In this document: piece by piece, positions 43,311-51,420 of the stretch
How positions within the stretch are numbered: the first letter of the stretch is position 1
Layout: every line of letters begins with the position of its first letter
From: Desulforhabdus sp. TSK
GTDB taxonomy: Bacteria > Desulfobacterota > Syntrophobacteria > Syntrophobacterales > Syntrophobacteraceae
Length of the DNA: 64,000 nucleotides
Direction of reading: 5' to 3'
Assembly (NCBI RefSeq): GCF_022836495.1
Contig: NZ_BQXM01000020.1
Location: 31,770-95,769 of the forward strand
Translations under genes and position numbers: made by a program
Notes under the pieces: generated by a model
What the model saw: the letters and a program-made list of their open reading frames with translations, nothing else
What the model was told of the DNA's origin: nothing
The model's database searches: none

Positions 43311-44192
43311 TCAAAAAGTCTCTTTTCCCACCTTGCTGCCCTTGATCGTCTGCACCTCGTAGGCCTGTCGCGGCTTCTCCCTGGGCGCTGACTTGGATGC
43401 CGACCGGGGCTCGCCGGAAACGGTCCTTGTCTGGAGGTCCTCCTGGACGGGCTTCATGCGGGGTCGGTAGGCGTCCAGGGCGTCGGAAATCGTAGTCCCG
43501 AGCGTATAGACCGTTTCTCGGTCGGTCGTATTGCGCAGGGCAAAGTGGAGCTTCCCGTTGGTTGCGGCCAACGAAAGTCGTTCGGCTTCCTCGGGGCTCA
43601 CCTGGACGGTGAAAACATCGACGGGTGCGGGCTTTCCATCGGCGGAATTCTGCATTTGCGTTCCGGTCGCCAGCACCAGGACATCTTCCAGTACGACTTT
43701 CGTGACGTACTCTCGGTCCGACTCCGGGAGCTTGAGTGTCGCCAGGATGTCCACGAAGTTGCCGGGCTGAATGAAGCCCGAAAGGCCGATGACCTTGTCG
43801 CCGGCCACGGCGATGGCCCGTTTGCCCGGGGCAATCACCGCGCAAACGCCTCCCGTGGTCACGCTGACCGGGGCAAGCTTGGATTCCGTGATGGCTTCAT
43901 TCTGCTTGACCGGATAGACCAGGACCCGACCCACCAGTGCGGCGCTGTCGGTAAAATGACCACTGGGGGCGACATTCTTGGGTATGGCGACGATCTTGAT
44001 CATTTCGGGGGTCAACTTGGTTCCCCAGGCAAGATCCAGGCCGGCATAGGCCAGATTGATCCGATCTTCGCTGGGGGCGGTGACCACGGGTTGAGACACC
44101 TTGGTCTGCAGCCAGCGGTAAATGAACACCGTGGCGCCGAGAGCGACCAGTACCGCCAGCAGGAATGGAGCCAGAGCCCTGAATCTACCCAT
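43311..44192 (-). CDS. cpaB: Flp pilus assembly protein CpaB/RcpC
   Basis: The 293-residue protein has an N-terminal membrane anchor (ALAPFLLAVLVALGATVFIY), a SAF domain (LAYAGLDLAWGTKLTPEMIK, AIPKNVAPSGHFTDSAALVG) and the CpaB/RcpC C-terminal domain (VIAPGKRAIAVAGDKVIGLS, GFIQPGNFVDILATLKLPE, QVSPEEAERLSLAATNGKLH). It is the periplasmic partner of the CpaC secretin. It lies between cpaA and cpaC, 100 bp after cpaA. Confidence 0.93.
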   Translation of the reverse strand: MGRFRALAPFLLAVLVALGATVFIYRWLQTKVSQPVVTAPSEDRINLAYAGLDLAWGTKLTPEMIKIVAIPKNVAPSGHFTDSAALVGRVLVYPVKQNEAITESKLAPVSVTTGGVCAVIAPGKRAIAVAGDKVIGLSGFIQPGNFVDILATLKLPESDREYVTKVVLEDVLVLATGTQMQNSADGKPAPVDVFTVQVSPEEAERLSLAATNGKLHFALRNTTDRETVYTLGTTISDALDAYRPRMKPVQEDLQTRTVSGEPRSASKSAPREKPRQAYEVQTIKGSKVGKETF

Positions 44193-44291
44193 ACCGTACC
44201 TTTCTTCTCCAAGATTGGACGACAGATGAAAAAACCTCGAAAAAAAACTTTATGCCGGCAAGCTCTGCCGGGAGTCTCCGTGCCTGTGAGG

Positions 44292-44855
44292 TCAAAAAAT
44301 CGACGACATCAAATCCGGAAGCGATGCATAGCCCAAATGGCTGAAAGCAATATGGCAGATGGCGCCCAGGGATATGGCGACGCCATAGCACAGTTTGACT
44401 TTTCGTTCTTCCTGACTGGGGGAAAAGTACGAAAACTGTTTGGTGTAGAGGAACGTTTTGATGATCAGCCAGTATCGCTTCAAAAATTGCCTGGAGGGAC
44501 TGCCGGGTGACAGGATCACCAGCAGGGCGTAAACACCTCCGATCAATCCAATGTACAGGAATGAATCCAGCGTGTCCCCGGGGCCCAGCACGGAGCCCAA
44601 AGCCCCCATGAGCTTCACATCCCCCGCGCCCATGAACCCCAGTGCATAGAAAAGCAGCAGGAGCGCCAGCCCCAGGCCCAGTCCCTGGAGGGAGATTACC
44701 AGCCCGTTGAGCCCCAAAAGGACGGTGTTGGCGATCAGCCCATAGAGCATGGTTGAGTAGTTGAGGACGTTGGGGATTTTTTGGGTGCGGAGATCCACGA
44801 TGGCCGCTGCTACAAGGATCAGTATCAAAACCCCGCGTACAATCATGAGTTCCAT
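44292..44855 (-). CDS. cpaA: Prepilin peptidase CpaA/TadV (A24 family)
   Basis: From the ATG at 44855 the protein has 187 residues with about four membrane helices. The catalytic aspartates of A24 peptidases are in AIVDLRTQKIPN (Asp21) and GFMGAGDVKLMGAL (Asp79). It lacks the N-methylase domain of PilD, as expected for the Tad type. It should process flp and tadE prepilins. It is the first gene of the minus-strand Tad locus; AGGTGAG precedes the start. Confidence 0.93.
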   Translation of the reverse strand: MELMIVRGVLILILVAAAIVDLRTQKIPNVLNYSTMLYGLIANTVLLGLNGLVISLQGLGLGLALLLLFYALGFMGAGDVKLMGALGSVLGPGDTLDSFLYIGLIGGVYALLVILSPGSPSRQFLKRYWLIIKTFLYTKQFSYFSPSQEERKVKLCYGVAISLGAICHIAFSHLGYASLPDLMSSIF

Positions 44856-44945
44856 AGAGCTCACCTGCATTGAGTGAAAGAACGACGTGAATCCCTGAAT
44901 TGACGTATTTCGTGCGGATGAGATCTTGACCTTCCTGTGGCACCT

Positions 44946-45013
44946 CTAGGAGCGGCTTCCAGCCGCGATGCTTGTGGGGTGCAGTTTTTGTCGCGGCTGG
45001 AAGCCGCTCCTAC
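44946..45013. repeat. Family A hairpin upstream of cpaA
   Basis: The left arm begins CTAGGAGCGGCTTCC. Flanks GATGAGATCTTGACC and GTCAAGTTTTCAACCGC resemble decayed ends of the TATACT-type unit. Confidence 0.87.
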
Positions 45014-45284
45014 AGGTGCCAAGCTCCTACAGATGTCAAGTTTTCAACCGCTTACAGCGTAATTTTTCCGTGACTGACACCGCGAATCGCGATGCCAGAT
45101 CCATCGGCAGAGTCGAGGGGATTCTTTAACCCTTAAAAAGGGGAGAGCATGAAATTCTGAAAAATTTCCAGCAGCAGGGAGGGAGTGGCAACCTGCATGA
45201 GAATCACCATATTCATGGGCTTAGAAATTGCATTGTATTCGTTTCGGTTAAGAAATTTTATTTTCAGGTCGCTCCATGCTCGTT

Positions 45285-45340
45285 GTAGGAGCGGCTTCCA
45301 GCCGCGACCGACTCACGTCGCGGCTGGAAGCCGCTCCTAC
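45285..45340. repeat. Family A hairpin upstream of J-domain gene
   Basis: Short-loop hairpin; the right flank ACGAAGCTTTTCATCCTCAA is shared with the element at 26680-26798. The rest of the 580-bp spacer 44856-45433 shows nothing else recognisable. Confidence 0.9.
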
Positions 45341-45433
45341 AAAAACGAAGCTTTTCATCCTCAACAGGTATGATTTTCCAGGAATCATCTCTTTTTTTCT
45401 TCAGGCGGGTTTGCTCATGGAAGGAGAGGAACA

Positions 45434-46063
45434 GTGCAGCAGGACATGTTCATGGATTACTATGAAACCCTTCAGGTCAGCCCGGGCGCGGACCGGGAAA
45501 CCATCGAAAAGGTCTTCCGGATGCTGGCCAAGCGTTGCCACCCGGACAATCCACAAACCGGGGATGTGGAACGGTTCAATGCGCTGGTGGAAGCCTACAG
45601 GGTGCTCAGCAATCCTGAGAAGCGGGCGGCCTACGACGTCGGGTACGACCGCATCCAGGCCTCCAAGTGGCACCTGCGCCGTGCCGTTCCTTTGCCGGAA
45701 GGTGGAGGAGGCGACAACCGTTCCGTGCGGCACAGCATTCTGTCGGTGCTTTATGCCGCGCGCAGACGCAGTATTCTAGATCCGGGCGTGGGAATCGTGT
45801 CCCTGGAGCAGGTCATCGAATGCCCGCAGGCTCAAATGGAATTTCACCTCTGGTATTTGAAGGAAAAGGGCTGGATACAGCGCACTGAGAACGGAACCTT
45901 CGCCATCACGGCCGGCGGCGTGGATGCAGTGGAAGAGAGGGGGGATTCCCTGAGAAACGACAGACTGCTGACGGATGGGCTGCCGGAAAATGGCAATGGA
46001 GAAGCACACGATATGGACGACGATCTGCGGTCCTCAGAGCACACGTATTCTGTGAATAGTTGA
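45434..46063 (+). CDS. J-domain (DnaJ-like) protein with winged-helix-like C terminus
   Basis: A GTG at 45434 with GAAGGAGAGG upstream gives 209 residues (an ATG four codons later is possible). Residues 6-70 are a J domain (DYYETLQVSPGADRETIEKV, the HPD signature in KRCHPDNPQTGD, and NPEKRAAYD) that should stimulate an Hsp70. There is no Gly/Phe region or zinc finger. Residues about 98-165 (SILDPGVGIVSLEQVIECPQ, FHLWYLKEKGWIQRTENGTF, AITAGGVDAVE) look like a winged helix. The client is unknown. Confidence 0.85.
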   Translation: MQQDMFMDYYETLQVSPGADRETIEKVFRMLAKRCHPDNPQTGDVERFNALVEAYRVLSNPEKRAAYDVGYDRIQASKWHLRRAVPLPEGGGGDNRSVRHSILSVLYAARRRSILDPGVGIVSLEQVIECPQAQMEFHLWYLKEKGWIQRTENGTFAITAGGVDAVEERGDSLRNDRLLTDGLPENGNGEAHDMDDDLRSSEHTYSVNS

Positions 46064-46070
46064 AATGCTG

Positions 46071-46200
46071 GTTACCGTGAAAATCCCCCTCAATCCCCCT
46101 TTGATAAACGGGGAGGCGTGGCGTTTCCCCCCTTTGGTAAAGGGGGGCCAAGGGGGATTTTTATCGGTGGGGGTGGACATCACCATGTTCATGAGGGTTA
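46071..46200. repeat. Family B repeat, full copy (inverted)
   Basis: GTTACCGTGAAAATCCCCCT at one end and GGGGGTGGACATCACCATGT then TCATGAGGGTTA at the other; opposite orientation to the copies at 37331 and 40278. Confidence 0.85.
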
Positions 46201-46262
46201 TGTGAAAAAGGCTTGCAGCAATCGTCACCTTGTGTAACAGCTTCCAATAATATTCACCTTAT

Positions 46263-46339
46263 GTAGGAGCGGCTTCCAGCCGCGACCGGACTAGCCGGCT
46301 CCGGAGGGAGCCGTTGTCGCGGCTGGAAGCCGCTCCTAC
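46263..46339. repeat. Family A hairpin
   Basis: Standard arms with a GC-rich loop containing its own small GGCTCC/GGAGCC pairing. The rest of 46340-46536 holds a short direct repeat (ATGCATCTCCCCAAACGAAT, then a similar stretch 30 bp later). Confidence 0.88.
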
Positions 46340-46536
46340 AGGGGTGTCATGAAGTCGAAATTTTGCCCGTCAAATGTACATTCATCGCATGAATTCTTCT
46401 TACCAGGCCAATGCATCTTAATGCATCTCCCCAAACGAATGGAAATGACTGCATCTCCCCACGCGAATGGAAATGAATACTTCGTCCAGAGCGGCTGGAA
46501 ACGTGAAACCCCAAGGTTTCACCTCCCCTTCCCGCA

Positions 46537-47463
46537 TCATTCCACGAAAAGCTCCGTACTCAGGTACCGTTCTCCCGTGCTGGGCAGGAGCGTGACGATG
46601 TGCCGGCCCCTGTTTTCAGGGCGTCGGGCGATTTCCATGGCGGCAAAGGCCGCGGCGCCGGAGGAAATCCCGCAGAGAATCCCTTCCTTTTTGGCCAGGT
46701 CCCGTGCCGTTTCGAAGGCCTGCTCGTTGGTCACCTGAACGATGCTGTCCAGGATCTTCACGTTGAGGACTTCCGGTATGAAGCCGGCGCCGATGCCCTG
46801 AATCTTGTGCGGACCCGCAGGGCCTCCTGAGAGTACCGGGGAAGCAGCCGGTTCCACGGCGATGATTTGAACGGACGGCTTGTGGTGCTTGAGCACCTCC
46901 CCTACCCCCGTGATCGTTCCTCCGGTTCCCACTCCCGCCACAAAAATATCCACGCTGCCCCCCGTGTCCTGCCAGATTTCCCGGGCGGTGGTCTGTCGGT
47001 GGATTTCGGGGTTGGCCGGGTTGGCGAACTGGTTGGGCATATAGGCGCCGGGCGTCTGCTCCACGATCTCCTGAGCCTTTCGGATGGCTCCCTTCATCCC
47101 TTCGGCCCCTGGAGTCAGGACCAGTTCGGCCCCGAGATGCTTGAGGAGCTTGCGCCTCTCGACACTCATGGTTTCGGGCATGGTCAGGATGAGGCGGTAT
47201 CCCTTGGCTGCGCAGACGAAGGCCAGGGCGATTCCCGTGTTGCCGCTGGTGGGCTCCACGATGAGAGTATCAGGGCCGATGAGTCCCCCGGCTTCCGCCG
47301 CCTGGATCATGGACGCTCCGATGCGGTCCTTGACGCTGCCGAGGGGGTTTCTGTATTCGAGCTTCACGGAAATGGACGCATCCAGGCCGCGCGTCATGCG
47401 CTGCAGCCGGACCAGCGGTGTCGAGCCTATCGTTTCGATGAGATCAGAGAATATGTGCGGCAT
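46537..47463 (-). CDS. cysK: Cysteine synthase A (O-acetylserine sulfhydrylase)
   Basis: The ATG at 47463 with GAGGGAG upstream gives 308 residues; the longer open frame is repeat sequence. It has the PLP lysine in [14 protein letters not shown] (about 44), [20 protein letters not shown], the phosphate loop [13 protein letters not shown] and [15 protein letters not shown]. It makes cysteine from O-acetylserine and sulfide. It lies downstream of cysE on the same strand, followed by nothing on that strand; a 164-bp mobile element now lies between the two genes. Confidence 0.95.
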   Translation of the reverse strand: MPHIFSDLIETIGSTPLVRLQRMTRGLDASISVKLEYRNPLGSVKDRIGASMIQAAEAGGLIGPDTLIVEPTSGNTGIALAFVCAAKGYRLILTMPETMSVERRKLLKHLGAELVLTPGAEGMKGAIRKAQEIVEQTPGAYMPNQFANPANPEIHRQTTAREIWQDTGGSVDIFVAGVGTGGTITGVGEVLKHHKPSVQIIAVEPAASPVLSGGPAGPHKIQGIGAGFIPEVLNVKILDSIVQVTNEQAFETARDLAKKEGILCGISSGAAAFAAMEIARRPENRGRHIVTLLPSTGERYLSTELFVE

Positions 47464-47506
47464 GTTTTGCGCTCCCTCTTGAAGTCCTCCGCCAAAGAGC
47501 TGTCGA

Positions 47507-47670
47507 TATACTCCAAATGGGTGAGGTCTTGATTTATCACGGGTGAGGTCTTGACTTATTGTTGATCCTGTAGGAGCGGCTTCCAGCCGCGACAGAAATA
47601 GCCGGCTCAAACAGAATCGCGGCTGGAAGCCGCTCCTGCGAAAGTCAAGATTTGAACCGTTCGCAGTATA
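47507..47670. mobile_element. 164-bp MITE-like element with TATACT ends, copy 3
   Basis: Ends are TATACTCCAAATGGGTGAGG and GATTTGAACCGTTCGCAGTA then TA; it is the inverted orientation of the copy at 20495. The extra 21 bp is an internal repeat of GGGTGAGGTCTTGA. The family A hairpin is at 47570-47639. It fills the gap between cysE and cysK. Confidence 0.87.
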
Positions 47671-47672
47671 TC

Positions 47673-48629
47673 TCAATCGGACTTCGCCTTGTAAATCAGT
47701 TCCGGACGCTTCATGAAAACCCTCGTGTCGGGAGGAACGGATTCCGTGATCCAGACATTGCCGCCGATGTGGGAGCGGGCTCCGATGACGGTATTTCCCC
47801 CAAGGATCGTCGCCCCGGCATAAATGATGACATCGTCTTCGATGGTGGGGTGCCGCTTCTTGTGGCGCAACTGGGCGCCGGCATCCTTGGGCAGGGATAG
47901 CGCGCCGAGAGTCACCCCCTGGTAGAGCCGCACGCGCTCCCCGATTTCCGTCGTTTCACCGATGACAACTCCTGTGCCGTGGTCGATGAAAAAGCTCGGG
48001 CCGATATGCGCTCCCGGATGGATGTCGATGCCCGTGGTGCTGTGGGCGTACTCCGTCATGATGCGCGGGATGAGTGGGACGCCTCCCTCCCACAGGATGT
48101 GGGCCACCCGGGAAATCGTAATGGCCAGAAGGCCCGGATAGCTGAAAATGATTTCATCGTAGCTCCCAGCGGCCGGATCTCCTTCGTATGCCGCTTTCAC
48201 ATCAGTTGCCAGGATTGCCCGCAGGCGGGGGAGCTCGCGCATGAACTGGATAGCGGCTTCCTGCCCTCTTTCTTCGCACTGTACGCAGGCGAGGTTGTGG
48301 CGGATGCAATCATGCCTGAAGGCGTGGGTGATCTGCTCCGAAAGCAGTTCGAAGAGGGTGATGGCTTCCTGGCCGAAATAGTAGCTCAGATTGAATTCGT
48401 CCACCCGTGTGCGTAGGAAATAGCCCGGGTAGAGGATTCGGTTGATGCGGTGGATGATATCGACGACCGTATCGCGCGAAGGGATGGGCTCCGGCCCCAC
48501 ATGATCGAAGCATTCCTCACGGTTGCACGTCTGCACCAGTTGTTCCACGATTTTCGGGACTTCTTCGCGAAACTTCCGGGATTCTTCCCGCTCGACTTTA
48601 CATTGATCCGTCATGGATTTTTCTGCCAT
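47673..48629 (-). CDS. cysE: Serine O-acetyltransferase (EpsC/CysE type)
   Basis: The ATG at 48629 gives 318 residues. An alpha-helical N-terminal half is followed by a left-handed beta-helix of hexapeptide repeats: [40 protein letters not shown] and [20 protein letters not shown]. It acetylates serine with acetyl-CoA to feed cysteine synthase. It is longer than enterobacterial CysE (about 270) and resembles the longer EpsC/SrpH group. The stop is 3 bp from the mobile element preceding cysK. Confidence 0.92.
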   Translation of the reverse strand: MAEKSMTDQCKVEREESRKFREEVPKIVEQLVQTCNREECFDHVGPEPIPSRDTVVDIIHRINRILYPGYFLRTRVDEFNLSYYFGQEAITLFELLSEQITHAFRHDCIRHNLACVQCEERGQEAAIQFMRELPRLRAILATDVKAAYEGDPAAGSYDEIIFSYPGLLAITISRVAHILWEGGVPLIPRIMTEYAHSTTGIDIHPGAHIGPSFFIDHGTGVVIGETTEIGERVRLYQGVTLGALSLPKDAGAQLRHKKRHPTIEDDVIIYAGATILGGNTVIGARSHIGGNVWITESVPPDTRVFMKRPELIYKAKSD

Positions 48630-48690
48630 CCCCGTTCTTCCCTTCCTGTTATATTCTGCACGGATGCGAGCGTGACTCTTGGGTGACCCT

Positions 48691-48761
48691 GTAGGAGCGG
48701 CTTCCAGCCGCGACAAAGATGGCCCATTTTCAAAAGAGTCACGGCTGGAAGCCGTTCCTAC
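48691..48761. repeat. Family A hairpin, diverged right arm
   Basis: The right arm reads GTCACGGCTGGAAGCCGTTC, with two changes from the consensus, so it is older or drifting. Confidence 0.87.
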
Positions 48762-48790
48762 AAAAGAAATCGGATTCAAACCAGCTTCAT

Positions 48791-48876
48791 TTCCCCCCTT
48801 GAGGGGGGCAGGGGGGTGTTTTTGGGGTTTGCCAAATCTTGCCACCTCCCTGGCCCCCCTGAAGGGGGGAATTTTT
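48791..48876. repeat. Purine-rich repeat related to family B
   Basis: CCCCCCTTGAGGGGGGCAGG and GGCCCCCCTGAAGGGGGG form alternating C and G runs like family B, but the spacer sequence differs, so it may be a separate family. Confidence 0.65.
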
Positions 48877-48885
48877 AGACAGCCT

Positions 48886-50067
48886 CTAAGCGGTTCCGCA
48901 GGCTCTCTCCCCCGTCCGCCAGTAGGGAGACATGCTCCGCAGGGTTTCGATGATGGGGGGAAGCTTGTCGATGACAAAGTCGACCTCTTCGTCCGTGTTG
49001 TAAATGCTCAGGCTGAAACGGATGGAACCGTGAGCCATTGTGAAGGGCACGCCCATGGCGCGGAGCACGTGGGACGGCTGCAGGGAGCCCGAGGTGCAGG
49101 CCGATCCGGACGAGGCGCAAATGCCGTATTCATCCATCATGAGGAGGATCCCTTCCCCCTCTACAAATTCAAAGCTGATGTTGCTCGTGTTGGGAAGCCG
49201 GTTCACCCGGTCCCCGTTGACGCGGCTGTTCGGCACGCGGGTGAGCAGTTCATTTTCCAGCCTGTCGCGCAGGGCTTTGACCTTCGTGTTTTCGGTCTCC
49301 ATATGCTGAGCAGCCAGCTCGCAGGCCTTGCCGAGCCCGATGATGCCGGGTGTGTTTTCCGTTCCCCCACGGCGGCTCCGCTCCTGGTGTCCTCCGATGA
49401 GGAACGGGGAAAAGCGGGTTCCCTTGCGCACATACAGCACACCGACACCCTTGGGGGCGTGGAGCTTGTGGCCCGAAATGGAGAGCATGCTCACGGCGCT
49501 CTTGCTCATATCAATGGGGATCTTTCCCACTGCCTGCACGGCATCCGTGTGGAAGAGGATGCCGCGTGCACGGGCCAGCTGGGCCGCTGCCTCGATGGGA
49601 AAGATCACCCCCGTTTCATTGTTGGCCCACATGAGGCTGACAATAGCCGTGTCGGGTGTGAGGCTTCGTTTGTACTGCTCCATGTCCAGGCGCCCTTCCC
49701 CGTCCACGGGGAGCTCCGTCACCCGGTAGCCCTGTTCGGCCAGGTGCGCGCACAAGGCCTTGATGGCAGGGTGCTCCACCCGACTGGTGACGATGTGACG
49801 TTTTTCGGGTTGAGTCAGGAGCGCCGACCGAATGGCTGCGTTGTCGCTTTCGGTGCCGCAACTGGTGAAAATGACTTCATCCGGTGCCGCTCCGATGAGG
49901 GCTGCGGCACTTTCGCGGGCTTCACGGATTTTACGACCCACCTGCCCTCCAAAGCTGTGCATGCTGGACGGGTTTCCGTAAAGGTCATGAAAATAGGGCA
50001 GCATGGCCTCCAAAACTTCCAGGGCGACCTGTGTCGTCGCATTGTTGTCGAGATAGATCGTTTTCAC
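48886..50067 (-). CDS. nifS: Cysteine desulfurase NifS
   Basis: The 393-residue class V aminotransferase starts KTIYLDNNATTQVALEVLEA and has the PLP lysine in SISGHKLHAPKGVGVLYVRK and the catalytic cysteine loop ASSGSACTSGSLQPSHVLRA. It takes sulfur from cysteine for iron-sulfur assembly on NifU. The ATG overlaps the TGA of nifU by 4 nt, and cysE-cysK lie downstream, tying cysteine supply to cluster assembly. The NifS-like group is also used by anaerobes without nitrogen fixation. Confidence 0.94.
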   Translation of the reverse strand: MKTIYLDNNATTQVALEVLEAMLPYFHDLYGNPSSMHSFGGQVGRKIREARESAAALIGAAPDEVIFTSCGTESDNAAIRSALLTQPEKRHIVTSRVEHPAIKALCAHLAEQGYRVTELPVDGEGRLDMEQYKRSLTPDTAIVSLMWANNETGVIFPIEAAAQLARARGILFHTDAVQAVGKIPIDMSKSAVSMLSISGHKLHAPKGVGVLYVRKGTRFSPFLIGGHQERSRRGGTENTPGIIGLGKACELAAQHMETENTKVKALRDRLENELLTRVPNSRVNGDRVNRLPNTSNISFEFVEGEGILLMMDEYGICASSGSACTSGSLQPSHVLRAMGVPFTMAHGSIRFSLSIYNTDEEVDFVIDKLPPIIETLRSMSPYWRTGERACGTA

Positions 50068-50894
50068 TGGGAGACCTCCTCTACCGTCAGTTCAGGCCAG
50101 ACCAGCTCCTTCAGCTTGGCCTCGACGAAATGCTTCAGGGTTTGGTTGGAAGCCTGGCACGACGCGCACGCTCCTCGCGTGGCCACCAGAACGCGGTTCC
50201 CCACCACATCGATGAGCTCGATATTCCCTCCGTCGTGTTTCAGGGCCGGCCTGATTTCTCGTTCGATGGTCTCTTCGATCATCCGAATCTTCTGGATGTT
50301 GGAAAGCTTCGGTTTGGCGGCGGGCTTGCCGGAAAGCTCCGCCCGGACCCGGTCGATGATCTCTTGAATGGCGCCGTGGCAATTCCCGCAGCCTCCACCC
50401 GCTTTGGTGAAGTTGGTGACGTCTTCCAGGGTGGCGAGATTGTTTTCCCGGATGGCACGTTCAATTTCGATGTCCGTCACTCCAAAGCAGTCGCAGACGA
50501 TATTTCCTTCCACCGTTTTGGGCGCCCTGCCCTTGTAGACGTCGATGGCCTTCTCCAGCGCCTCGCGCCCCATCACCGAACAGTGCATCTTTTCCTGGGG
50601 AAGGCCCCCCAGGTAATTGGCGATGTCCTGGTTGGTGATCTTTTCGGCTTCTTCCAGAGTCATCCCTTTCACCATTTCCGTGAGGGCCGACGACGTTGCG
50701 ATGGCGCTGGCACACCCGAAAGTCTGGAATTTGACTTCCTTGATGCGCTTGTTTTCGTCCAGTTTGAAACTGAGCTTCAAAGCGTCTCCGCATGCGATGG
50801 AGCCTACCTCCGCCACTGCATCGGCGTCTTCCACTTCTCCGACGTTCCGAGGATGAAGAAAGTGATCCTTTACCTTATCTGTGTATTCCCACAT
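50064..50894 (-). CDS. nifU: Iron-sulfur scaffold NifU (three-domain type)
   Basis: From the ATG at 50894 (CAGGAGTG upstream) the 276 residues form three parts: an IscU-like domain (1-125; SIACGDALKLSF, FQTFGCASAIATSSALTEMV and MHCSVMGREAL provide the three scaffold cysteines), a Bfd-like 2Fe-2S domain (about 130-180; VCDCFGVTDIEIERAI, GGGCGNCHGAI), and a NifU C-terminal domain (LKHDGGNIELIDVVGNRVLV, GACASCQASNQTLKHF with CxxC). It assembles and passes on Fe-S clusters using sulfur from NifS. Confidence 0.95.
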   Translation of the reverse strand: MWEYTDKVKDHFLHPRNVGEVEDADAVAEVGSIACGDALKLSFKLDENKRIKEVKFQTFGCASAIATSSALTEMVKGMTLEEAEKITNQDIANYLGGLPQEKMHCSVMGREALEKAIDVYKGRAPKTVEGNIVCDCFGVTDIEIERAIRENNLATLEDVTNFTKAGGGCGNCHGAIQEIIDRVRAELSGKPAAKPKLSNIQKIRMIEETIEREIRPALKHDGGNIELIDVVGNRVLVATRGACASCQASNQTLKHFVEAKLKELVWPELTVEEVSQ

Positions 50895-51123
50895 GATTGC
50901 ACTCCTGAAGTTTATCCGAGGCAGTCGAAGCTTACGGCTTCCGCCCGATGGACAATCGTTGTGACTGCTGCCCAACGCAGTCTACCAGCTGCATTCCTGA
51001 TGCGCGATTCACCAAGAAGTTAATTACAGGCGACGTTTCTGGCCAGAGGGCGCGTCCCATGTTCCAATGCCCCCTCCCCGCTTTGTTTTTTTCACGGAAT
51101 GTCCCCTGTCCTTCAATTTATTC

Positions 51124-51156
51124 TTGACAGCATTCTGCCCTTGGGTTACGCATAAT
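51124..51156 (+). promoter_or_regulatory. Possible promoter of the DAHP synthase leader
   Basis: TTGACA at 51124 is a perfect -35 box; CATAAT at 51151 is the best -10 match, but the 21-bp spacing is longer than the ideal 17. A weak TACGCA at 17-bp spacing is the alternative. The location about 55 bp before the leader peptide fits. Confidence 0.45.
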
Positions 51157-51209
51157 ACCAGTTTATTCAGTTTGTAGTATGGATGAATCGTTGAACCATG
51201 GAGACATTG

Positions 51210-51287
51210 ATGACTCGGTCAGGCAGAAGCTTTTATTATTACTTTTATTTTTATTATTCCAAAGCGTCTGCCTGGAAGGTGCATTGA
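51210..51287 (+). CDS. Phe/Tyr-rich leader peptide of the DAHP synthase attenuator
   Basis: A 25-codon frame starts at the ATG at 51210 and encodes MTRSGRS, then nine consecutive aromatic residues FYYYFYFYY (six Tyr, three Phe), then SKASAWKVH and a TGA. CATGGAGAC upstream supplies a GGAG ribosome site. Such a run has no structural role and is the hallmark of a leader peptide that measures charged tRNA-Tyr and tRNA-Phe. The codons lie in the loop of a hairpin whose second arm can also pair with the terminator arm (see 51220-51353). Confidence 0.88.
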   Translation: MTRSGRSFYYYFYFYYSKASAWKVH

Positions 51288-51353
51288 TGTATCGTTGATC
51301 GTTTAAAGCATTGAGAGCCGCAGGTGGACGCAACCTGCGGCTCTTTTGTTTTT
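51220..51353 (+). promoter_or_regulatory. Transcription attenuator (1:2, 2:3 and 3:4 hairpins)
   Basis: Segment 1 (51220-51233, CAGGCAGAAGCTTT) pairs with segment 2 (51261-51274, AAAGCGTCTGCCTG), 13 of 14 positions. Segment 2 can instead pair with segment 3 (51264-51274 with 51321-51331, CAGGTGGACGC), 11 pairs with two G-U. Segment 3 is also the left arm of the terminator 3:4. A ribosome stalled on the aromatic codons covers segment 1, favours 2:3 and allows read-through into DAHP synthase. The order and overlaps match classical amino-acid attenuators. Confidence 0.85.
51314..51353 (+). terminator. Attenuator intrinsic terminator 1
   Basis: AGAGCCGCAGGT (51314-51325) pairs perfectly with ACCTGCGGCTCT (51333-51344) around a 7-base loop, followed by TTTTGTTTTT. 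This is a strong Rho-independent terminator. Confidence 0.92.
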
Positions 51354-51354
51354 C

Positions 51355-51391
51355 GGGGGCTGCAAGTCAAAAGACATCAGCCCCCTTTTTT
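51355..51391 (+). terminator. Second tandem intrinsic terminator in the leader
   Basis: GGGGGCTG (51355-51362) pairs with CAGCCCCC (51378-51385) with an inner GTC/GAC pair in the loop, followed by six T. It ends 30 bp before the DAHP synthase ATG, so transcripts must pass two terminators. Confidence 0.85.
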
Positions 51392-51420
51392 ATTTTCAGT
51401 CCAGAAGAAGGAGAAGGATC

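Noticed and set aside
46464..47676. The long N-terminal extension of cysK in the open frame
   Set aside because: The extra 71 residues are translated mobile-element and spacer sequence; the ATG at 47463 has a ribosome site and fits the family start.
48679..50367. A 562-codon plus-strand frame opposite nifS
   Set aside because: It starts inside a family A hairpin and runs antisense to a clear cysteine desulfurase; no family resemblance.
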